A stretch of 6,135 nucleotides of DNA, from the NCBI GenBank assembly GCA_030616935.1, contig JAUWWJ010000104.1, positions 1 to 6,135 of the forward strand. The letters run 5' to 3'. This DNA comes from Planctomycetaceae bacterium. GTDB lineage: Bacteria > Planctomycetota > Planctomycetia > Pirellulales > UBA1268. The translations under genes were made by a program, and so were the position numbers. Shown piece by piece: positions 1 to 6,135 of this stretch. Positions within the stretch are counted from its first letter, which is position 1, and every line of letters starts with the position of its first letter. A model generated the notes under the pieces. It saw nothing but the letters and a program-made list of their open reading frames with translations, was not told where the DNA came from and did not search any database.

Positions 1-1413
1 CCTCGACAGACCTCTAGGAGGTTGGGAGGGATGTGGCAATCCCAAGGCGTGCCGGTGCTCATGGTTACGGCGGTGGTGCTTGTTGTGTTGTTGGTCGTGC
101 TCAATCGGGGCCTGAGGCCGAATCAGGGAGGCCCTGGTAGAAGTTCTACGCCGCCTCCTAATGGATTCGCAGTTGTTGCCAGTCAGGCAAATGTTGATTG
201 GGAGACATCGGCAGTATCGTCTGGAGATGTTCTTCCACGAGGAGTCCATCACATTCGGTCAGGGGTTATTCAGCTCGAGCTTTTCAGTGGTGTTCAGCTT
301 ATAGTTGAAGGGGAAGCAGAATTTGTCATTGAGTCTCCTTTGGTTGTCTCACTGAGTCAGGGCGCTGTACGGGCTTATGTTCCTGACGTAGCGCATGGGT
401 TTCGCGTTGTGACGGAAGCTGGGAAAATTATCGACTACGGTACAGAGTTCAGTGTGCGGGTGAATGACGATACAACTGATGTTACTGTTCTTGATGGTGA
501 GGTGGGTCTCGTGCAGAAAGAGCGGCCGGAAATCCGATTCACCCGCGGGGATTCATTGCGTGTCCGAAGCACGACAGCGAAACATGAAGTACTCAAAGAA
601 CCAATTCATGTCATGAGTTCCTTAACTGTATCGCGTGCGGCCCAGCAAAGCCTGTCCATGCAGGAAGACGTCTGGGAAAAGGCGCTTGAGGAATGGTTGC
701 ATGATCCGCGCCTTGTTGCGTGTTACCGCGGCCCTAGCGAAAAGCAAAGCCGTGTGCTTGAGAACCTTTGCGACGGGGCAACGCCATCAACTCAAGCAGC
801 AGTTGTTGGAGCAACTGCCTGCGTGAATCGGTGGGGAAGAGAGGGGCGGGCATTTGACTACACACGACTTGGGAGTCGTTCCCGAGTCGCTTTACGGGAT
901 GAGATGGATAATATTTCATTGGTCTGCTGGGTGAAAATAAACAGTTTAAATAATCTTTTTAATTCACTTTTTCTGACAGATGGGCACGAAGAGGGTGAGC
1001 CTCACTGGCAAATTCTCAAAGATGGACGAATCTTTTTCTCAGTGAAGCATCCGCATCGAAAGGGAACAAGTTGGCGGCAGACGGTGTTTTATTCGCCGCC
1101 GATATGGCGAAACGCTATGAGCGGGGAATGGAACATGCTAGCAGTAACATATGACCGAAGAGCCGGTGAGGTCGCTCATTACGTCAATGGAAATCAGGTC
1201 AGCCTGGAATTGATACCAGAACACGCAACCGTGCCCCATATTAATCTCAGTGCGGCTTCTATCGCCAATTGGGCAGAGCCGATGTATCGGACAGATGAGG
1301 AGTTTACGTGTCGCAACCTCAATGGTGCAGTCGATGAGGTGTTTATTTTCGATGGTGTACTAGGTGCCAGTGAAATCGCAACGATGTATTCGCAGAGTTC
1401 TGGTGGAGAATGA
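1..1413 (+). CDS. FecR-like domain / LamG domain membrane protein (probable anti-sigma or surface sensor), probably 5'-partial
   Basis: Residues are numbered from window base 1, where the frame is already open (470 codons to the TGA at 1411). Residues about 16-34 are one very hydrophobic membrane segment rich in Val and Leu, preceded by Arg-Arg, so the N-terminus should be cytoplasmic. Residues about 75-175 match the FecR-like fold of planctomycete proteins: repeated short beta strands, D-Y-G-T-E-F at 145-150 and V-L-D-G-E-V at 163-168. Residues about 279-463 are a LamG/concanavalin-A-like domain, with the family strings FNSLFLTDG and EPHWQI (HWQI at 335-338). FecR proteins usually transmit an envelope signal to an ECF sigma factor; LamG domains often bind glycans or proteins. 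Relatives normally carry a cytoplasmic region of tens of residues before the membrane segment, so I favour a gene continuing left of the window. Alternative starts are TTG 22 and ATG 31; the latter has AGGAGG upstream. The stop overlaps the next gene. Domain calls are firm; the sensing role is inferred. Confidence 0.92.
   Translation, partial: PRQTSRRLGGMWQSQGVPVLMVTAVVLVVLLVVLNRGLRPNQGGPGRSSTPPPNGFAVVASQANVDWETSAVSSGDVLPRGVHHIRSGVIQLELFSGVQLIVEGEAEFVIESPLVVSLSQGAVRAYVPDVAHGFRVVTEAGKIIDYGTEFSVRVNDDTTDVTVLDGEVGLVQKERPEIRFTRGDSLRVRSTTAKHEVLKEPIHVMSSLTVSRAAQQSLSMQEDVWEKALEEWLHDPRLVACYRGPSEKQSRVLENLCDGATPSTQAAVVGATACVNRWGREGRAFDYTRLGSRSRVALRDEMDNISLVCWVKINSLNNLFNSLFLTDGHEEGEPHWQILKDGRIFFSVKHPHRKGTSWRQTVFYSPPIWRNAMSGEWNMLAVTYDRRAGEVAHYVNGNQVSLELIPEHATVPHINLSAASIANWAEPMYRTDEEFTCRNLNGAVDEVFIFDGVLGASEIATMYSQSSGGE
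16..21 (+). promoter_or_regulatory. Possible Shine-Dalgarno AGGAGG before ATG 31
   Basis: A perfect AGGAGG lies 9 bases before the ATG at 31, which is good spacing for a ribosome binding site. If used, the protein would begin only a few residues before its membrane segment and lack the usual cytoplasmic region. The same six bases also read in frame as Arg-Arg just before the membrane segment. AGG is not rare in the neighbouring genes, so the match may be coincidental codons inside a longer gene. I think the latter is somewhat more likely. Confidence 0.35.
1402..1408 (+). promoter_or_regulatory. Shine-Dalgarno-like GGTGGAG bearing on the start of the cytochrome-like gene
   Basis: GGTGGAG sits at the very end of the upstream gene. 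Its GGAG part (1405-1408) is only 1 base from ATG 1410 but 7 bases from ATG 1416, so spacing favours ATG 1416 as the true start, shortening the protein by two residues. With ATG 1410 the genes overlap as ATGA. With ATG 1416 they are separated by 2 bases. Either arrangement suggests translational coupling. Confidence 0.5.
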
Positions 1414-4367
1414 ATATGAAAATCTATAGGTCACCGAAAAGCTTGCGAGTTTGGCTGCTACCAACGGTTTGCCTGCTCTCTATGGGGGGGCTAACGTTTG
1501 CATTGTGTCGCGTTGCGATAGCTGAGGCGCCTGAAATCGATGTTCGTAGAGATAAGTTGGAAACCAATGCAGAAGAGCTGTTCGCCTTGGAGGTGCTACC
1601 GCTATTCCGGTCGAAGTGTTTTGGGTGCCACGGGGAGGGCGATGAACTTCGCGGTGAATATTACATGACATCTCGGGACGCTCTGGTTCGTGGCGGTGAG
1701 TCAGGGGATGCAGCGGTTGTTCCAGGAGATGCAGGCACCGGTTCGTTGCTCGATGCTATTCGATGGGATGGCCTTGAGATGCCACCAAAAAAGAGTGAGC
1801 GACTTACTTCTGATGAGATAGCACTCGTTGAGGAGTGGGTGCGAGCGGGTGCACCATGGCCTTCTTTGGAGAGGCAACTCGCAATACAAGAAGCATCCAA
1901 AGGGCGAGCGTTAGAGGAAGGGTTAGTTCGATGGAAGACCAGTGGCGGAACAAGTCAGGAGTGGACTGACCGAAAGTATGTAGAGAACGATCTTTGGGCG
2001 TTCGTAGATCTGCCTCGCAAAGGAGAGCTCCTTCCTACGGACGTGTCGCATAGCGATGCGATTGATTTTTTTGTGGATAAAAAAATTGCAGAGAAGGCAC
2101 TTGTCGCTTCACCGCCGGCTCATTCAGTAGAACTGCTTCGTAGGGTGACCTATGACCTTACAGGCTTGCCGCCTAACGCTGAACAGACCGCAGTATTTGT
2201 TGAGGACTTCGCTCGTGATAGTGAATTGGCCTATGAGGAGCTGGTTGATCGATTGCTCGATAGCCCTCGATATGGAGAGCGTTGGGCGAGGCATTGGCTC
2301 GATATCACACGGTATGCTGACACCGGGGGGATGAGTAATGACTATGAACGGTCAAATATGTGGCGTTACCGAGACTACGTCATTCGCTGCTTCAATAACG
2401 ACAAGCCGTACAACGAATTTATTATGGAGCAGATAGCTGGAGATGAGCTTGCAAAGACATCTGTCAGGAAGCGGCATATGGCAGCGGGACTCGAGGGCCA
2501 ACAACTCTATGCAGCGGTGCGTAAGACAGAAACAGAAGGTGAGTACACAGAAAGGGAAGCAGAACTTCTTGTTGCCAGCGGTTTCCTTCGGCTTGGTCCG
2601 TGGGATAACGCAATGGTTGATGATGATCAGGCGCGTCAGATTTATCTAGATGATGTTGTGAATATCACGGGTCAGACATTTCTCTCACAAACTCTTCGCT
2701 GCTGTAAGTGTCACGATCATAAGTTTGACCCAATTCCTACTCGGGACTACTACGGTATCTATGCGGCGTTTGCGACAACCTTTCCTGTGGAGCGGCCAGC
2801 ACCCTTCTTGAGTGTTGAATCACGTGATCGGTTCGATTCAGAAAAAGCGTTCGTTGAAGAAATGTTGGCTTTTGCACGGGCAGAGAAGAAAAAGCTTGTC
2901 GATAAACGTGAGGCAGCGGCACGTGCATGGTACGCAGAACATGACCTGCCGTACAAAGAAGAGAGTAAACGAAGAGCTGATCCTGATGATCAAAAGCCGC
3001 CTCGGCATGTTGGGCTTAATCACGTAGAGTCGGGAATGCTGAAGGTGCGAGAGCAGGATGAATGGATCTGGGAGCGGCGTTTAGAGCGGTTTGAGCCCCT
3101 CGTGCAGAGTGTGTTTAGTGCTCGCGACATGCCAAAAAAAACCCAGAATGCTAGGAAACTGAGGCGATTCACGGTTTTTCGTGATGATGATGGCACAGTC
3201 GAGAACTGTATTCTCACCGGAGGCAGTCTCGATGCTCCTGGAGCAAAGGTTTCTCCCGGGGTACTGAGTGCAGTGTCGCTCAGGGCCCAGCCAAACGGGC
3301 CTGCACACGTGTTACCCAATGACATAGGTGGGAGGAGAACAGCTCTGGCACATTGGATTGCAGATGCCCGTAATCCGTTAACAGTGCGAAGCATTGTTCA
3401 TCGGGTCTGGCAGTATCATTTCGGTCGTGGCCTTGCTGCGAATTCAAATAACTTTGGAGCAAAGGGTGGGAAGCCAACGCACCCAGAATTGCTTGATTAT
3501 CTTTCACGTCGGTTTCTTCAAGGGAACTGGAGTATAAAGAAATTACACAAGGCGATCATGCTCTCTGACGTGTACCGGCGGTCAGTTGTTCCGGTAGACG
3601 AAAAGAATCTCGCGTTGGTTGATCCAGAAAATAGCCTGTTGACACACTTCAGGCGGCGACGGTTGACTGCAGAAGAGATTCGGGATTCCTTGCTGTTGGT
3701 GAGCGGAGAGCTTGTGCATTCAGATGGCGGAATTCCCGTGTTTCCTGAAATGAATATGGAAGTTGCCCTGCAGCCAAGAATGATTCAGTTCTCTCTCGCT
3801 CCGGCTTACCAGCCCTCAGTTTCACGCGATGAGCGGAACAGGCGAACGATTTTTGCCTACCACTGTCGTGGTCTTGCTGATCCGTTTTTAGAGCTATTCA
3901 ATCAACCAAATCCGAACGAGTCGTGTGAATTGCGTGTTGATGCGTCAGTTACTCCCCAGGCACTAACACTTCTGAATAGTGAATTCATGTCAGACCGTGC
4001 TGTGGCGTTGGCCAACGAACTTGCCAAGACATCTCGAGATGATGTCATGGCTATCAAGATCGCATTTCTTCGGATACTTGGAAGAGAGCCAGTTGACGCT
4101 GAAATACAGCAGTTGGTGAAGTTCGCGGGAGATACTGTGCGGAATCGCAAGAGGGGAATTGCTGCACCTTCGGAATATCCAACTGAGATCACGCGATCGC
4201 TTGTTGAGGAGTTCAGTGGGCTACCCTTTGAGTATCGTGAGATACTGCCAAAGTTTAAAAATTATGAGGCCGATCTCAAAATGGCCGATCTGTCGTTGGA
4301 GGCCAGCGGGCTGGCAGATGTTTGTCTGCTTTTGATGAATACAAATGAGTTTCTTTTTGTGGACTAA
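1410..4367 (+). CDS. PSCyt1-DUF1549-DUF1553 exported cytochrome-c-like protein
   Basis: Full-length, 985 residues, within the usual size range of these planctomycete proteins. A Sec signal peptide covers residues 1-38 (basic start, hydrophobic core about 14-33, A-I-A before Glu39); no acceptable lipobox is seen. The PSCyt1 region (about 55-150) has C70-F-G-C-H74, a c-type haem attachment motif, with Met124 in EMPPKK as a plausible distal ligand. The DUF1549 region (about 190-455) carries LLRRVTYDLTGLPP, SPRYGERWARHWLD and a second motif, C431-C-K-C-H435, followed by DHKFDPIPTRDYYG. A charged, probably helical linker (about 470-560) and a bridge with TGGSLDAPGAKVSPGVLS follow. DUF1553 (about 642-985) starts at RRTALAHWI and ends in the typical NEFLFVD. 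It should act outside the cytoplasmic membrane, as haem attachment does. Redox function and substrate are unknown; haem binding is predicted only from motifs. The gene overlaps the upstream FecR-LamG gene by 4 bases and sits 11 bases before the DUF1501 gene. ATG 1416 is an alternative start. Confidence 0.96.
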   Translation: MNMKIYRSPKSLRVWLLPTVCLLSMGGLTFALCRVAIAEAPEIDVRRDKLETNAEELFALEVLPLFRSKCFGCHGEGDELRGEYYMTSRDALVRGGESGDAAVVPGDAGTGSLLDAIRWDGLEMPPKKSERLTSDEIALVEEWVRAGAPWPSLERQLAIQEASKGRALEEGLVRWKTSGGTSQEWTDRKYVENDLWAFVDLPRKGELLPTDVSHSDAIDFFVDKKIAEKALVASPPAHSVELLRRVTYDLTGLPPNAEQTAVFVEDFARDSELAYEELVDRLLDSPRYGERWARHWLDITRYADTGGMSNDYERSNMWRYRDYVIRCFNNDKPYNEFIMEQIAGDELAKTSVRKRHMAAGLEGQQLYAAVRKTETEGEYTEREAELLVASGFLRLGPWDNAMVDDDQARQIYLDDVVNITGQTFLSQTLRCCKCHDHKFDPIPTRDYYGIYAAFATTFPVERPAPFLSVESRDRFDSEKAFVEEMLAFARAEKKKLVDKREAAARAWYAEHDLPYKEESKRRADPDDQKPPRHVGLNHVESGMLKVREQDEWIWERRLERFEPLVQSVFSARDMPKKTQNARKLRRFTVFRDDDGTVENCILTGGSLDAPGAKVSPGVLSAVSLRAQPNGPAHVLPNDIGGRRTALAHWIADARNPLTVRSIVHRVWQYHFGRGLAANSNNFGAKGGKPTHPELLDYLSRRFLQGNWSIKKLHKAIMLSDVYRRSVVPVDEKNLALVDPENSLLTHFRRRRLTAEEIRDSLLLVSGELVHSDGGIPVFPEMNMEVALQPRMIQFSLAPAYQPSVSRDERNRRTIFAYHCRGLADPFLELFNQPNPNESCELRVDASVTPQALTLLNSEFMSDRAVALANELAKTSRDDVMAIKIAFLRILGREPVDAEIQQLVKFAGDTVRNRKRGIAAPSEYPTEITRSLVEEFSGLPFEYREILPKFKNYEADLKMADLSLEASGLADVCLLLMNTNEFLFVD

Positions 4368-4378
4368 ATGGTGACGCA

Positions 4379-5767
4379 ATGTTTATGACAAGTCGACGGA
4401 ATTTGCTGTTGAGTCTTGGCGCCGGTCTTGGTCCGGTAGCGCTAAGCAATTTGCTTCAGGCTGAGGATAAGAGAAAAGCTCCGCTTGCACTCCAGCCGCC
4501 CATGTTTGCGCCGCGAGCAAAACGAGTGATTATGCTCTTCATGGAAGGCGGGCCAGGGCATATGGATACGTTTGATCCAAAGCCTGAGCTCACTAGGCGA
4601 CATAAGGAAGAGTCGAAACTTCCTGGCGGACTTGCAAAGGGGTATAAGTTTTTTGTGGGGAGTCCGTTTGGCTTTCGGCATGCTGGCGACAACGGCATTG
4701 AGATGTGTAATCAATGGAAATATATGGCAGACCCATACGTCGCCAACGAGCTATGTAACTATCGTGGATGCCAAGCAGAATCACTGAATCATCCGGAAGC
4801 TCTCTTCCACATGAATACGGGCAGTCGATTGGGTGGTGATCCTGCGGTTGGTTCATGGGTTACATATGGGCTGGGCACGGAGAATGAAAATTTACCCGCT
4901 TTTGTTGTGATGACGGAGTTGGCGTTGCCTCAGGGTGGCTCGACGAATTGGTCGAATGGGTTTTTGCCACCGTATTACCAAGGGACCCGGTTGCGGCCGG
5001 AGGGATCACCTCTTCTTGATCTCGCAACACCGGGCCACCGAATGCCTGCCCAGCAGAGGAGAATGATCGAAGAGTTGACGAAGCTGAATCAACGACATCT
5101 TGAGACACTTTCTGCTGAAGATGAAAGATTGCAGGATCGTATTGCTAACTATGAGCTGGCATTCAGGATGCAGACGGAAATACCAGATGTTATTGATTGT
5201 GACACGGAGTCCGAGCAGACGAAAAAAATGTATGGTGTTGGTGAACCCGATACAAATGCTTTCGGTAAACAGTGTCTTCTTGCTCGTAGGCTTGTGGAGA
5301 ATGGTGTTCGGTTTGTACAAATCTTTAGTGGTGGATGGGACAGCCATGACTATCTTAAGCAGGGCCATACATCACGAATAAAAAGTGTCGACAAGCCTAT
5401 GGCGGGTCTAATTCGAGATTTAAAACAACGTGGGCTCCTTGAAGACACACTTGTTGTCTGGACAGGTGAATTTGGACGAACGCCGGACAATAACAAACGA
5501 GGGGGAGTCTATTCGCTTGGACGAGGGCACAATAACCAGGCGATGACAATGTTGTTTGCTGGTGGCGGAGTGAGGCCAGGTGTAGTTGGGGCAACAGACG
5601 AACTTGGTGCCTCTGCTTCAGAATGCGTCCATCCCATTCGAGATGTGCATGTAACGATGCTTCACCTTCTAGGGCTTGACGACAACAAGTTGACATATCT
5701 GCACGCAGGTCGGCATAAGCAGCTTTCTCAGTTTGGCGGTGAGGTTATCGAAGACCTTATTGCCTGA
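4379..5767 (+). CDS. DUF1501 family protein with Tat signal (putative alkaline-phosphatase-superfamily hydrolase)
   Basis: Full-length, 462 residues, normal for DUF1501. The N-terminus has a twin-arginine signal, T4-S-R-R-N-L-L-L, followed by a moderately hydrophobic stretch and a likely cleavage near A28, so it is probably exported folded. Family blocks in order: EGGPGHMDTFDPKP (56-69), the region around LNHPEALFHMNTGS, GSWVTYGLGTENENLPAFVV, FGKQCLLARRLVENGVRFVQ, G-W-D-S-H (319-323), GEFGRTP (363-369), G-H-N-N (383-386) and a C-terminal block with HLLGLDDNKLTYLHAGR. DUF1501 is distantly related to sulfatases and alkaline phosphatases. D63, D66, D321, H323, E364 and H384 are candidate metal ligands, which is inference from motif layout. 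Residue 60 is Gly where many relatives have Ser. Substrate unknown. It follows the DUF1549/DUF1553 gene by 11 bases, a pairing common in planctomycetes. GGTGA (4370-4374) is a weak ribosome site; ATG 4385 is an alternative start that also keeps the Tat motif. Confidence 0.96.
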   Translation: MFMTSRRNLLLSLGAGLGPVALSNLLQAEDKRKAPLALQPPMFAPRAKRVIMLFMEGGPGHMDTFDPKPELTRRHKEESKLPGGLAKGYKFFVGSPFGFRHAGDNGIEMCNQWKYMADPYVANELCNYRGCQAESLNHPEALFHMNTGSRLGGDPAVGSWVTYGLGTENENLPAFVVMTELALPQGGSTNWSNGFLPPYYQGTRLRPEGSPLLDLATPGHRMPAQQRRMIEELTKLNQRHLETLSAEDERLQDRIANYELAFRMQTEIPDVIDCDTESEQTKKMYGVGEPDTNAFGKQCLLARRLVENGVRFVQIFSGGWDSHDYLKQGHTSRIKSVDKPMAGLIRDLKQRGLLEDTLVVWTGEFGRTPDNNKRGGVYSLGRGHNNQAMTMLFAGGGVRPGVVGATDELGASASECVHPIRDVHVTMLHLLGLDDNKLTYLHAGRHKQLSQFGGEVIEDLIA

Positions 5768-5819
5768 CTGGGCATCTTGTAGTTGGAAAACATACTGCCT
5801 GTGCGTGTACATTGAACGC

Positions 5820-6135
5820 ATGAATACCACGTCTGAACAGACACCACGCCAGAAGCAGCCTTCTGTTGAGAAAGTAGTCTTTCTCGTTACGGAAGTCGGA
5901 TTTCTGTCGGCTCTTGCCGTTTGGGGCGGTCCAGCATGGGTGGGCGTCGTTGTGCCGGCGATCTTCATCGAAATCTACTGTGGAAGTCAGTTACGTTCCC
6001 TTGGAATGCTGATACCAGCGGGTATCTGGTTAGTGCTTTGTACGCTAACAGGAAACCGAGAACATTTTTTCCCCTATGCAATGTACGTCATGGCATTCAT
6101 GGTACTTCGATTATGGAAGAGGGGCCAAAGTACCG
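5820..6135 (+). CDS. Small multi-pass membrane protein of unknown function, 3'-partial
   Basis: An ATG at 5820 opens a frame with no stop for 105 codons to the window edge. I do not recognise the family. The first 18 or so residues are polar, rich in Gln, Thr and Pro, with K12 and K18. Four hydrophobic stretches follow at about 19-35, 39-53, 61-77 and 84-98. Charged residues sit between or after them, such as R59, N79-R80-E81 and the basic tail R97-L-W-K-R101. This is a coherent integral membrane protein pattern, and codon use resembles the neighbours. The protein may end soon after the window, since it has just left a membrane segment. No clear Shine-Dalgarno precedes the ATG; GTG 5805 is in frame as an alternative. 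It lies 52 bases after the DUF1501 gene on the same strand, so it could be the operon's last gene or an independent one. Hypothetical; no function proposed. Confidence 0.66.
   Translation, partial: MNTTSEQTPRQKQPSVEKVVFLVTEVGFLSALAVWGGPAWVGVVVPAIFIEIYCGSQLRSLGMLIPAGIWLVLCTLTGNREHFFPYAMYVMAFMVLRLWKRGQST

Noticed and set aside
1484..1490. G7 run inside the signal peptide of the cytochrome-like gene as a phase-variation switch
   Set aside because: Seven G bases in codons for Met-Gly-Gly are too short to call a switch, there is no supporting repeat, and the reading frame is intact.
1617..1634. Cytochrome-like protein as a lipoprotein, from Cys21 or Cys33 in its signal
   Set aside because: Residues before both cysteines break the lipobox rule (Val and Leu at the -1 position). 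The A-I-A site fits ordinary signal peptidase better.
2066..2085. T7 and A7 runs within DUF1549 as frameshift signals
   Set aside because: They are ordinary Phe-Phe and Lys-Lys codons in an intact conserved domain. No plausible alternative product follows.
3020..3394. Reverse-strand open frame of 124 codons
   Set aside because: It lies wholly inside the well-supported cytochrome-like gene, has no recognisable domain and reads as an antisense shadow.
5768..5819. Possible promoter (TTGGAA at 5783, TACATT at 5808) or terminator after the DUF1501 gene
   Set aside because: The promoter-like boxes are 19 bases apart and weak matches. The only hairpin is a 4-base stem (TGCC/GGCA) with no T tract. 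Neither rises above chance.
5669..5968. Reverse-strand open frame of 99 codons across the DUF1501 / membrane protein junction
   Set aside because: It overlaps the conserved C-terminus of DUF1501 and the start of the hydrophobic frame, and its composition is not protein-like.

Overview
The window looks like chromosomal DNA from a planctomycete. A related PVC-group bacterium such as a verrucomicrobian is possible but less likely. The assignment rests on protein families that are expanded mainly in that lineage: a FecR-like/LamG membrane protein, a PSCyt1-DUF1549-DUF1553 cytochrome-like protein and a DUF1501 protein. Base composition is balanced by eye. No RNA gene, CRISPR array, insertion sequence, attachment site or convincing terminator is visible.

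All four genes that I can support read rightward. (1) From the left edge to 1413: an inner-membrane FecR-like protein with a C-terminal LamG domain, probably missing its N-terminus at the window edge. (2) 1410-4367: a very large exported protein with two CxxCH motifs, overlapping gene 1 by 4 bases (ATGA). (3) 4379-5767: a DUF1501 protein with a twin-arginine signal, starting 11 bases after gene 2. (4) From 5820 off the right edge: a small hydrophobic protein of unknown function, 52 bases after gene 3. Genes are packed tightly and there is no gene-free stretch over 300 bases.

Genes 1 to 3 form a compact operon-like cassette. In these bacteria FecR-like/LamG proteins commonly lie next to ECF sigma factor genes, and DUF1549/DUF1553 and DUF1501 genes commonly lie side by side. 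My inference is that gene 1 senses an envelope or polymer signal, while genes 2 and 3 are exported effectors: a putative c-type cytochrome-like protein and a putative alkaline-phosphatase-superfamily hydrolase. The substrate is unknown. The ECF sigma factor expected upstream is not in the window. Gene 4 may be a separate unit.

The cassette is a recognisable family arrangement whose biochemistry is poorly defined, so it is uncharacterised rather than new. I see no wholly new kind of system here.
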